From Brucella pecoris (GTDB lineage: Bacteria; Pseudomonadota; Alphaproteobacteria; Rhizobiales; Rhizobiaceae), in NCBI RefSeq assembly GCF_006376675.1, contig NZ_VEWK01000010.1:124001-188000 (forward strand): a stretch of 64,000 nt of DNA, in the 5' to 3' direction. A model generated the notes under the pieces. That model saw only the letters and a list, made by a program, of their open reading frames with translations, was not told the origin of the DNA and did not search any database. Position 1 is the stretch's first letter, and every line of letters begins with the position of its first letter. This document shows, piece after piece, positions 56,339 through 64,000 of this stretch. The position numbers and the translations under genes were made by a program.

Positions 56339-57736
56339 TTACAGCGGGCCGGCTGTAACCGGCTTGTTGGCGGGATATGGCGTGATGGCCGCCAGATAGA
56401 GCCCGACAGCGAAGAACAGCACCAGGACCGACATTCCCATCGCTGCCGACTGCGTGATTGCAGTAACGGTTGCAACCAGAAAAGGGCCGAGGAAGCTGGT
56501 CGCGCGTCCGGAAAGCGCGTAGATACCGAAATAACGGCCCGATTCCTCCGGCTTGACGCTGCGGGCAAACCATGACCGGGACGAAGCCTGTACCGGACCG
56601 AACGCTGTACCAAGCAGAATGCCGTAAAACAGGTAAGCATGTTCGGCAGACGTCGTGAACAAGCCGTGCGTCGCCGAATAATCGAGCGTCACCAGACCAA
56701 ACAGCAGATAGTCCCGCCCCGTCGACACCATTCCGATTGTGGCAAGAAGCAACAGCACCACCGCAATCATAACGATCGCCTTGGAGCCGAAGCGCGTATC
56801 CATGCGGCTGGCTATCAGGCAACTGAAGGTCGCGATGATGATCGTGAACATGCCGTAGAGCCCGATTTCGGTAATGGACCAGTGAAATAAAGAAGCCGCA
56901 TAGCCTGCCCCCAGAGCCGTGATGGAATTGACACCGTCCTGGTAGATCATCCGGGCAACCAGAAACCGCCTGATCCCGGAACGCCTGCGCACTTCGCCAA
57001 GTGTGGCCTTCAATTCCGACAGGCCTTTGCCGACAGCCTGCCGCAAGGGTTTTCCACGTGCCTGATCGGGCGTGAACAGGAACATCGGCAGGATGAAAAC
57101 CAGATACCAGATGGCGGAAATTGGCCCCGTAATACGGGCATCCTCCCCCTGGGCCGGATCGAGCCCGAACAAGGGCTTCATGCCGATGATCGTCCTGCCG
57201 GTTTCAGGTGAAGCCGAAAGGCACAGAACGACAAAGAAAAGAACGATCATGCCGCCCAGATAACCAAGCCCCCAGGCCAGGTTCGAGACCTTTCCGATAT
57301 CTTCGTGCGGAATCAGGCGCGGCATCATGGAATCGTTGAAGACGATGGAAAACTCTGCCGAGATCATTGCGATACTGAAGGCAAAAAGCACCCAAAAGAG
57401 GCTTGCACCCGGCACGGCCAGCCACAGTGTCATGAGGCTCACGATCTTCAGAACGGCAAAGAAACCTATCCACGGTTTGCGCGCGCCCGTCTGATCGGCA
57501 ATCGAGCCGAGAACCGGAGAGAGGATGGCAATAACGAAGCTGGCGGCGGCAAAGCCATATCCCCACGCGATCTGGCCAGCCTGCGGCGTCGCAGCCATGC
57601 GGGATATGAAGTAAGGACCGAAGATGAACGTGACGACGACCGAAAAAAAGGGCTGCGCTGCCCAGTCAAAGAATATCCAGCCCCAGATGCCACGCCGCGA
57701 GGCATGGCTGCGGGCAGTCGCAACCTGATCGCTCAA
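56339..57736 (-). CDS. UMF1-type MFS transporter (YxiO-like)
   Basis: A 465-residue MFS protein with about 12 membrane helices, of the UMF1 group related to the vacuolar effluxer Atg22. The start WGWIFFDWAAQPFFSVVVTFIFGPYF and the SSRSWFARSVKPEESGRYFGIYALSGRATSFLGP segment are the family marks. The substrate is unknown; Atg22 exports amino acids from the yeast vacuole. The start is a TTG (57736) preceded by AAGGA at suitable distance, and no better ATG lies before the first helix. Confidence 0.88.
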   Translation of the reverse strand: MSDQVATARSHASRRGIWGWIFFDWAAQPFFSVVVTFIFGPYFISRMAATPQAGQIAWGYGFAAASFVIAILSPVLGSIADQTGARKPWIGFFAVLKIVSLMTLWLAVPGASLFWVLFAFSIAMISAEFSIVFNDSMMPRLIPHEDIGKVSNLAWGLGYLGGMIVLFFVVLCLSASPETGRTIIGMKPLFGLDPAQGEDARITGPISAIWYLVFILPMFLFTPDQARGKPLRQAVGKGLSELKATLGEVRRRSGIRRFLVARMIYQDGVNSITALGAGYAASLFHWSITEIGLYGMFTIIIATFSCLIASRMDTRFGSKAIVMIAVVLLLLATIGMVSTGRDYLLFGLVTLDYSATHGLFTTSAEHAYLFYGILLGTAFGPVQASSRSWFARSVKPEESGRYFGIYALSGRATSFLGPFLVATVTAITQSAAMGMSVLVLFFAVGLYLAAITPYPANKPVTAGPL

Positions 57737-57780
57737 TTGCTCTTTCCTTCCCCCGAAACCGAAAGCTATTTCCGACTACA

Positions 57781-57824
57781 GCATCGGCCCAAAAATCGGC
57801 ATCGATTTTTGGAAAGCACGATGC
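57781..57824. repeat. GCATCG-CGATGC palindromic repeat
   Basis: GCATCG and CGATGC enclose an inner pair CCAAAAATCG and CGATTTTTGG. It adjoins the next repeat in the 266-base gap between the UMF1-type gene and the gdh gene. Confidence 0.75.
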
Positions 57825-57839
57825 ATAGATTCAATATCC

Positions 57840-57879
57840 TAGAGCGACCTTTGTGCGTCCAAATGGACGCACGGCGCTC
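57840..57879. repeat. TAGAGCG-CGCTC palindromic repeat
   Basis: Outer arms TAGAGCG and CGCTC enclose a perfect inner stem GTGCGTCC-AAAT-GGACGCAC. It shares the outer arm with 29738-29777, but the inner stem sequence differs. Confidence 0.8.
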
Positions 57880-57953
57880 GAGAGACCGGCCAGTCAGTCG
57901 GATGCTTCTCTTGCAGCGGACCATATAACCCGAAATGCAACTGCAAAAGAAAT

Positions 57954-57976
57954 GAAAAGGGCGGCCAAAGCCGCCC
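57954..57976 (-). terminator. Terminator of the NAD-glutamate dehydrogenase gene
   Basis: GGGCGGC and GCCGCCC pair around four bases, followed by TTTTCATTTC on the reverse strand, about 25 bases after the stop codon. Confidence 0.88.
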
Positions 57977-58002
57977 GTCTGCAAAAATCATATCGTGGCT
58001 CT

Positions 58003-61000
58003 TTACTTTGCGAGATCCGACATCAGGCCCGCTGCAACCGCCAGTCGCGATACTGTCAGATCACCACCTTCCGTCAGCGCCACCATACGGCTCTTCACCT
58101 GCTCGATACGCGCGCCATCGGCTGCAAACCAGGCTGCAGCCGGGTCCTTGTCCTTGGCAAAACGCTTGAGCGCCGTAATGGTGATACCGCGTGCGGCCTG
58201 CGTGATCGTGTCGCTCGCACGTGACAGCGCCAGTCCGTCATAATAATCCGTGACGGGGATGGAGCGCGCGGCTTCCTCGATACGGCCGATGCGGAAAGCT
58301 TCCGAAACACCGAAATAGGTCTTGGCGGTCGCCACCAGATCGGCACCAGCCAGATGCGCGATCAGCGCAATGTCCGGCATGATGCCTGCAAGCTGCAGAT
58401 TGGCAAGACGCTGCGCCAGCTTTTCCGGTGCGCCCTTTTCCACGAAAGCGGCCTTGTCGGCCTGAAGCGCGCTCTTGAGATATTCCGGCATCAGACCATC
58501 GAAACGCGGTTCCAGTTCGGCACGTGCCCTGGTGATCGTATCCACCAGTTCCGTCAGGTTGGCGCGTGTCGTGTCGTTGCGCAGCACCCAGGCCGTCGTC
58601 GCCTGCAGCATTTCGCCGACGAGATGGTAGAACTGGTTCTGCACATCGCCCGGCACCTTGCTGTCGAGCGCATCGATGGCATCGTAGATCGTGTCGATAT
58701 CGAAACCGTCACGCACCGCCACATAGGCGCGGACGATATCGGCAGGCGACTTTCCGGTCGTATCGGCCAGACGGCTGATGAAAGTGATACCGCCACGATT
58801 GATGACATCGTTTGCCAGCAAAGTAGCGACGATTTCACGGCGCAGACGATGGCCGGAGATTTCCTCGGCATAAGTCCTGGTCATGCGCTTCGGGAAATAG
58901 CCGAACAGCAGCGACTGGAAGTAAGGCTCGTCCGGAAGCTGGCTTGCCACCAGATCATCCGATAGCGACAGCTTGGCATAAGCGAGCAGAACCGCCAGTT
59001 CCGGGCGTGTCAGCGGCTGGCCTGCCTTCTGGCGTTCGGCCAGAAGCGCATCGGACGGCAGATACTCGACCTTGCGGTCGAGAAGCTTGCGGTTTTCAAG
59101 CTCAGCCATGAACCGCGCCTGATAGGGCAGCTCTGTCAGTCCCTGCCTTTCGCTGAGCGAAAGTGCCAGCGGCTGCAGATAGTTGTTGCGCAGAACCAGT
59201 TCCGACACATCGTCGGTCATGCTGACCAGAAGCTTGTTGCGTGCCGGGCGCTTGAGATTGCCCGAACGCATGGCAGCGGCCAGCGCGATCTTGATGTTGA
59301 CCTCGACGTCCGAGCAGTTGACGCCCGCCGAATTGTCGATGGCATCTGTATTACCCCGACCGCCTGCCAGCGCATATTCGATGCGCCCGCGCTGGGTCAC
59401 GCCGAGATTGGCGCCTTCACCGATCACCCGCGCACCCACTTCGGAGCCGGTGATGCGGATGGCATCATTGGCGCGATCGCCAACCTGCGCATCCGTTTCA
59501 GCGGACGAGCGGATATAGGTGCCGATACCGCCAAACCAGAGGAGATCGACCTTCGATTTCAGGATCGCGGTCATGATTTCCTGCGGCGTGCCGGAGGTCT
59601 TTCCAAGGCCGATCGCTGCGGCAGCTTCCGGCGAGAGCGTGATCGTCTTCTGGCTGCGGCTATAGATGCCGCCGCCAGCCGAAAGCTTGGAGCGGTCATA
59701 GTCCTGCCAGCTCGAACGCGGCAGTTCGAACAGGCGCTTGCGCTCTGCAAAGCCGTCGGCCGGAACCGGGTTCGGATCGATGAAGATATCGCGATGGTCG
59801 AACGCGGCAACGAGCTTGATCTGTTCGGAAAGCAGCATGCCGTTGCCGAACACGTCGCCCGACATGTCGCCCACACCGACAACCGTGAAAGGCTCGGTCT
59901 GGATATCCATGTCGAATTCACGGAAATGCCGCTTCACGGCTTCCCACGCGCCGCGCGCGGTGATGCCCATGCCCTTGTGGTCGTAACCGGCGGAACCGCC
60001 CGAGGCGAAGGCATCGTCCAGCCAGAAATCATGCGCCTGGCTGATGGCATTGGCCGTATCGGAGAAAGTGGCCGTGCCCTTGTCGGCGGCAACGACGAAG
60101 TAAGGGTCGTCATTGTCATGACGCACGACTTCCGCCGGCGGCACGACATGACTGTCCTCGATATTGTCGGTGACGGACAGAAGCGTCGAGATGAATACCT
60201 TGTAGGCATCGCGACCGGCTTCGAACACCGCATTGCGATCACCGCCAACCGGCAGACGCTTCGGATAGAAGCCGCCCTTGGCGCCAACCGGCACGATCAC
60301 CGCGTTCTTGACCTGCTGTGCCTTCACGAGGCCCAGCACTTCGGTGCGATAATCCTGCGCACGGTCCGACCAGCGCAGACCACCACGGGCGACGGCGCCG
60401 AAGCGTAAGTGCACGCCCTCCACTTCCGGCCCATAGACGAAGATTTCGCGATAGGGGCGCGGGTTGGGCAGGCCCTCGACCAGACGCGGATTGAGCTTGA
60501 AGGCAAAGGTGACACGCGGCTTGCCGTCGGCATCCGGCTGGTACGCATTGGTGCGCAGCGTCGCTTCGATCAGATTGCGGAAACGGCGCAGAATCTGGTC
60601 GTCATCAATGCTCGGCACACCAAGCAATGCGGTCTCGATGGCATCGACCAGCTTCTTTTCAGCCGCATCGCGGCGCTTGGTCGATGGGTTGAAGCGCAGG
60701 TCGAACAGCGAATAGAGATCGCTCGCGATTTCCGGGTAACGGTTTAGCGCTGCCGCGATGAAACCTTGCGAATAGGCAATGCCTGCCTGTTGCAGATAAC
60801 GGCCATAGGAACGCAGGATCATGATCTGGCGTGCCGTCAGGCGTGCAGTCTGCACCAATGCGTTATAGCCGTCATTGTCAGCCAGACCGTCCCAGACATT
60901 GCGGAACACATCTTCCAGCATCTCGCCATCGTCGGAAAGATCGACCGGTGCGCCATAGGCATTCACGAGCTGCATGTCGTGTACGTAAACGGCAGCGCCG

Positions 61001-62823
61001 TCCTTGCCAGCATGCGGCAGGTCGATGGTCTGCTCGCTGACGACGCGGAAGCCCATGTTTTCCAGCAGCGGCACACGCTGCGACAGCACAACCGGCGCAC
61101 CGTGATGATAAAGCTTCAGCGAAACCGCATCAGGACCATCAGTGCGATAACGATAGAAATCCACGAAAAGCGGAGCCTCTGCGCTCAGGCCAGCGATACG
61201 CTCTGCATCGACCAGCGCTTCGGGTGCGGTGAAGATTTCGCGGTAGGACGGCGGGAAGCTTGCAGCAAGTGCGACGGTCTTCGCGTCCGCGCTGTCGGAG
61301 CTTTCACGCACGGCATCATCCCATGTGCGAACAATAGCGCGCACTTCCGCTTCCAGCGCTTCGCGATCCACATGCGGCGTGGAGCGCTCGTGACGGCGGA
61401 TCACGAACTGGACACGCGTCAGGCCATTCTGCAGGAAGACCGGGTGGAATTCGAAACTGTCGCCGCCATAGACGTCGACCAGATAATGCCCGATCTTCTC
61501 GCGCACGACCGAGTCGTAACGGTCACGCGGGATATAGACCAGCACGGTGGCAAAACGACCGAAACGGTCGAGACGCGGAACAGCACGCACACGCGGACGT
61601 TCCCCGAGCGCCAGGATCAGTTCGGCATTGGCCGTCAGGCTTTCCGCATCAATCTGGAAAAGCTCGTCGCGCGGATATTCTTCCAGCACGTTGATGAGCG
61701 CCTTGCCCGAATGATCTTCGCGGTTGAAACCGAGATGCTTGATAACCGCATCGGCCTTGGAGCGGATGAACGGAATGCCTGCGACCGAACTCGTATAGGC
61801 GACCGAGGTGAAGAGACCGACCAGGCGCAGTTCGCCGATGGCTTCGCCCTTCTCGCCAAAAATCTTCACGCCGACATAATCGAGATAGGAGCGGCGATGC
61901 ACCAGCGACAGCGAATTCGCCTTGGTCACGATCAGCGGCTCGCTGCTGTCGAGGAATTCGGTCACCTCACGCGGCGTCACCGTGTCGTCGTCATCCTTGC
62001 GCAGAACGCGGACTTCATTGTCATTGAGGATACCGAGCGTTTCCTTGACCGGAACCAATTCGCGCTTGTCGCCCTTGCCCTTGAAGGTCAGCTCGCGAAG
62101 CCCGAGGAAGATGAAACGGTCGTCGCGCAGCCATTCAAGAAACGCGATGGCTTCCGGCATGGCCGGATCGCTCGTCATTTCAGAAACGCGCTTATAATCG
62201 GCAATTGCGCCGTCGAGGCGCTTGAGCATCGGCTTCCAGTCGCTGACAGCGGAGCGAACCTGTCCAAGCACACGCTTGATGGCGGCAGTCAGATCGGCTT
62301 TGGCCTGCTTGTCGAGGGCTGGAAGATGAATCTGTACCAGGCTGACGCGCTCAACGCCCTTGGCAGGCGCGAGCTGCGATGCTTCACCCAGAATGACCAG
62401 TTCGTCCTTTTCATGCGCAATATCCAGAACCGGATGCACGACCATGAAAATCTGGCTGACATGATCGTTCAGCTCACCCATGATCGAGTCGAGCAGGAAC
62501 GGCATATTGTCGTTGACGATGGTGATGACGCTCACTGGCCGACTATGGGGCTTGCCATGGCGTTCGATACCGTTATCGACGCTGATGATGCTCTTGCCCT
62601 TGCGCCAGGATTCGAGGGCGGCATAGCCGTGACGGGCTGAACTGTCGAGAGCGGCAGCATCGTAAGCGGCCAGATCTTCCGGCGGCGCCCATTCGAAGAG
62701 AAGCTGCGAAAAGGCTGTAAGCGCCTTCGACTTTCCTCCCTTCTTTTCCTCCTTGCTTGCCTTGGAACCCTTAATCTTGCTCGACCGATCCTGCTTTGCA
62801 GTCACGTCGGATACTCCTGTCAT
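58003..62823 (-). CDS. NAD-specific glutamate dehydrogenase, large (180-kDa) type
   Basis: A 1606-residue enzyme of the large L-GDH180 class that oxidises glutamate to 2-oxoglutarate and ammonia. It has the long N-terminal regulatory region with ACT-like folds, the catalytic domain around GGLRWSDRAQDYRTEVLGLVKAQQVKNAVIVPVGAKGGF (with the catalytic Lys), the VVGVGDMSGDVFGNGML NAD region, and the long C-terminal helical domain. It is intact and of normal length. I chose the ATG at 62823; a TTG six codons upstream is rejected. The N-terminal roughly 40 residues (KIKGSKASKEEKKGGKSK) are Lys-rich and likely disordered. Confidence 0.96.
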   Translation of the reverse strand: MTGVSDVTAKQDRSSKIKGSKASKEEKKGGKSKALTAFSQLLFEWAPPEDLAAYDAAALDSSARHGYAALESWRKGKSIISVDNGIERHGKPHSRPVSVITIVNDNMPFLLDSIMGELNDHVSQIFMVVHPVLDIAHEKDELVILGEASQLAPAKGVERVSLVQIHLPALDKQAKADLTAAIKRVLGQVRSAVSDWKPMLKRLDGAIADYKRVSEMTSDPAMPEAIAFLEWLRDDRFIFLGLRELTFKGKGDKRELVPVKETLGILNDNEVRVLRKDDDDTVTPREVTEFLDSSEPLIVTKANSLSLVHRRSYLDYVGVKIFGEKGEAIGELRLVGLFTSVAYTSSVAGIPFIRSKADAVIKHLGFNREDHSGKALINVLEEYPRDELFQIDAESLTANAELILALGERPRVRAVPRLDRFGRFATVLVYIPRDRYDSVVREKIGHYLVDVYGGDSFEFHPVFLQNGLTRVQFVIRRHERSTPHVDREALEAEVRAIVRTWDDAVRESSDSADAKTVALAASFPPSYREIFTAPEALVDAERIAGLSAEAPLFVDFYRYRTDGPDAVSLKLYHHGAPVVLSQRVPLLENMGFRVVSEQTIDLPHAGKDGAAVYVHDMQLVNAYGAPVDLSDDGEMLEDVFRNVWDGLADNDGYNALVQTARLTARQIMILRSYGRYLQQAGIAYSQGFIAAALNRYPEIASDLYSLFDLRFNPSTKRRDAAEKKLVDAIETALLGVPSIDDDQILRRFRNLIEATLRTNAYQPDADGKPRVTFAFKLNPRLVEGLPNPRPYREIFVYGPEVEGVHLRFGAVARGGLRWSDRAQDYRTEVLGLVKAQQVKNAVIVPVGAKGGFYPKRLPVGGDRNAVFEAGRDAYKVFISTLLSVTDNIEDSHVVPPAEVVRHDNDDPYFVVAADKGTATFSDTANAISQAHDFWLDDAFASGGSAGYDHKGMGITARGAWEAVKRHFREFDMDIQTEPFTVVGVGDMSGDVFGNGMLLSEQIKLVAAFDHRDIFIDPNPVPADGFAERKRLFELPRSSWQDYDRSKLSAGGGIYSRSQKTITLSPEAAAAIGLGKTSGTPQEIMTAILKSKVDLLWFGGIGTYIRSSAETDAQVGDRANDAIRITGSEVGARVIGEGANLGVTQRGRIEYALAGGRGNTDAIDNSAGVNCSDVEVNIKIALAAAMRSGNLKRPARNKLLVSMTDDVSELVLRNNYLQPLALSLSERQGLTELPYQARFMAELENRKLLDRKVEYLPSDALLAERQKAGQPLTRPELAVLLAYAKLSLSDDLVASQLPDEPYFQSLLFGYFPKRMTRTYAEEISGHRLRREIVATLLANDVINRGGITFISRLADTTGKSPADIVRAYVAVRDGFDIDTIYDAIDALDSKVPGDVQNQFYHLVGEMLQATTAWVLRNDTTRANLTELVDTITRARAELEPRFDGLMPEYLKSALQADKAAFVEKGAPEKLAQRLANLQLAGIMPDIALIAHLAGADLVATAKTYFGVSEAFRIGRIEEAARSIPVTDYYDGLALSRASDTITQAARGITITALKRFAKDKDPAAAWFAADGARIEQVKSRMVALTEGGDLTVSRLAVAAGLMSDLAK

Positions 62824-63093
62824 GATGGCAATGCGCGCCAAACTAGCAGATCAGGCATCGGTTTCGATGGCAATTCGTTGAAAATAACGAAAATTTTCCC
62901 GGAAAGTCAGAAAGACAGCATTTAATCCATTTAATTTGGAACAAAACTTCGAAAACTTCCCGCGAAATTTCGGATTATGCCAGCGGATTTCACCGACCAT
63001 CGCAAAAGTCCTGGCGAAAGGGCGAAGCCAGAGGCCAGCTTTGCCACATTTCAGACTAAAGTTGCAGATGATTCTGATGAAAGAACGAAGTGC

Positions 63094-63735
63094 TCAAAGC
63101 TCGATCAGATGATCGTCAAGCTCATTGATATTGTCGGGTCCTGCCGGAAAATGCTTTTCCAGCAAAAGTCCGGCCTGACCGATGGCCAGCACGAAACCTT
63201 CTGCCACTTGCGCGCGCGAGGCATGATGGATGAGCGTTGCGACGATCGCGTTCCATTCGTCCTGTTCGACACGCGCATTGATGCCCGCATCGGCGATCAC
63301 CTCGGCATAATGTTCGGCCATCGAGACGAAGAGAAGAATGCCGGTGCGGTGCTCGGTGATGTGGACATTGCGCGCCAGAAACTGTTGAAGTGCGTTGAGA
63401 TGCGCGCGCTTGTAACGGATGCGGCGCGGCACCAGCAGCATGCGGATTGCCGGAAAGAACCACAGCACCAGCATCGCGGTCAGGAACGCCGCCAGCACAG
63501 CAAGCCCGAACATGGGCAGGCGGATATCGAACCAGTACCAATGGGCGAGAAAGGCCGCGATTACCGAGGCTATCAGAATACCGCAAGTCGCGACAAAGCC
63601 CGCCGCGAAGAAATAATCGTCGCTGGAGCGCGCCAAAACAGCATAGATTTCGCCGCTGGTCTCCGTTTCCGCCTTGCGGATGGCCTCGGCGATGCGGGCA
63701 TGGTCCTCGGCGCCAATCAGCGTGTGATGCTTCAT
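63094..63735 (-). CDS. TPM-domain membrane protein
   Basis: A 213-residue protein. The N-terminal cytoplasmic part has TSGEIYAVLARSSDDY (TPM-type), then two membrane helices (about 44-68 and 74-96) and a basic loop (VPRRIRYKRAHLNALQQFLARN). The C-terminal TPM domain has TEHRTGILLFVSMAEHYAEVIADAGI. The function of such paired TPM proteins is unknown. GGGAG precedes the ATG. It starts 12 bases after the stop of the next TPM gene, so they form an operon. Confidence 0.9.
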   Translation of the reverse strand: MKHHTLIGAEDHARIAEAIRKAETETSGEIYAVLARSSDDYFFAAGFVATCGILIASVIAAFLAHWYWFDIRLPMFGLAVLAAFLTAMLVLWFFPAIRMLLVPRRIRYKRAHLNALQQFLARNVHITEHRTGILLFVSMAEHYAEVIADAGINARVEQDEWNAIVATLIHHASRAQVAEGFVLAIGQAGLLLEKHFPAGPDNINELDDHLIEL

Positions 63736-63747
63736 CGTTACGTCTCC

Positions 63748-64000
63748 CTACCAGCTCCCCGAAGCGCCGCCGCCACCGGATGAGCCGCCACCACCGGAGA
63801 AACCACCGCCTCCCCCACCGGACGACCAGCCACCGCCGCCGCCCCAGCTTCCACCACCCCTGCCGCCAGAGCCGCCGCCGCGATTGTTGTAATCCATGAC
63901 CATGCCGAGCCACTGATATTTGCCCGGCCCGATCTTGCGCCCGAAAACCGGCGTCAGGATCGCCATGCCGAAACCGCCGAAGAAGATCAGGCACCAGAAG
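63748..64000 (-). CDS. TPM-domain (YgcG-type) membrane protein, C-terminal fragment
   Basis: Only the last 83 codons are in the window. They hold a membrane helix (WCLIFFGGFGMAILTPVF), a short basic stretch and a Gly/Ser/Trp-rich tail ending GGGGSSGGGGASGSW, the hallmark C-terminus of YgcG-type TPM proteins, whose TPM domain would lie outside. The tail is a glycine-rich repeat of the GGGSGG kind. The start and the N-terminal signal peptide and TPM domain are beyond the edge. It is co-transcribed with the next TPM gene. Confidence 0.85.
   Translation of the reverse strand, partial: FWCLIFFGGFGMAILTPVFGRKIGPGKYQWLGMVMDYNNRGGGSGGRGGGSWGGGGGWSSGGGGGGFSGGGGSSGGGGASGSW

Noticed and set aside
60766..62640. 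A 624-residue plus-strand open frame in the glutamate dehydrogenase gene
   Set aside because: It is an antisense shadow with no family resemblance.
63122..63994. A 290-residue open frame on the minus strand rich in Arg, Trp and Gly
   Set aside because: It overlaps two TPM-domain genes in another frame. Its composition is that of a shadow frame of GC-rich, glycine-repeat coding DNA.

Overview
The window is ordinary, gene-dense chromosome from an alphaproteobacterium of the Brucella/Ochrobactrum group. The evidence is gene order and content typical of Rhizobiales: livHMGF followed by livJ paralogs, an atpHAGDC operon without the Fo genes, rsmB-heparinase-purH, mtgA-rpmF, a DUF1674 gene beside htpX, and a very large NAD-glutamate dehydrogenase. 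Moderately high GC, GANTC (CcrM-type) sites and dispersed Rhizobiales-type palindromic repeats agree. The genus is inferred from recognised protein sequences, not from a search. No rRNA, tRNA, CRISPR array, phage or complete insertion sequence was seen.

Layout. 1-5.7 kb: an S4-domain protein (cut by the window edge), a SUV3-like helicase, a 700-bp gene-free stretch rich in GANTC sites, acetyl-CoA acetyltransferase, and a GlcG/HbpS-type protein. 5.8-14 kb: rpmF, mtgA, ispA, an HxlR regulator facing an MFS pump across a perfect palindrome, ispG, a 3-hydroxybutyrate dehydrogenase-like SDR, and a DeoR-MFS operon. 14.3-25.8 kb: pyruvate carboxylase, two tandem LivJ-type binding proteins, a small membrane protein (DUF6867-like), and LivF, LivG, LivM, LivH. 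LivG carries an unusual C-terminal helix-hairpin-helix-like extension. 25.8-29.7 kb: a 270-bp MITE-like element that supplies the stop codon of a 4-hydroxyproline epimerase, then a D-amino-acid dehydrogenase and a divergent GntR regulator. 29.7-31 kb: a small exported protein, a MarR regulator and a cluster of palindromic repeats.

31-36.2 kb: the F1 part of ATP synthase, atpH-A-G-D-C, with related 43-bp repeats in both spacers around atpD. 36.4-45.6 kb: a small membrane protein, priA, a transaldolase-like aldolase, an orphan AAA ATPase, leuS-lptE, a YggS-type PLP protein, and usg. 45.9-57.7 kb: acetyl-CoA synthetase, the SDHAF4-like protein, htpX, rsmB, a heparinase-family protein, purH, glpK and a UMF1-type MFS protein. 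58-64 kb: NAD-glutamate dehydrogenase and two TPM-domain membrane proteins, the last cut by the window edge.

Much of the content is central carbon and energy metabolism: acetate, acetoacetyl-CoA, pyruvate, glycerol, glutamate and hydroxyproline use, plus the ATP synthase. I found no convincing new multi-gene system. The strongest unusual signals are the LivG fusion with its small membrane neighbour, the GANTC/11-bp-phased repeat region, the stop-donating MITE, hairpin repeats with changing but self-complementary inner stems, and three 10-bp-phased CATGCA boxes upstream of the DeoR gene.
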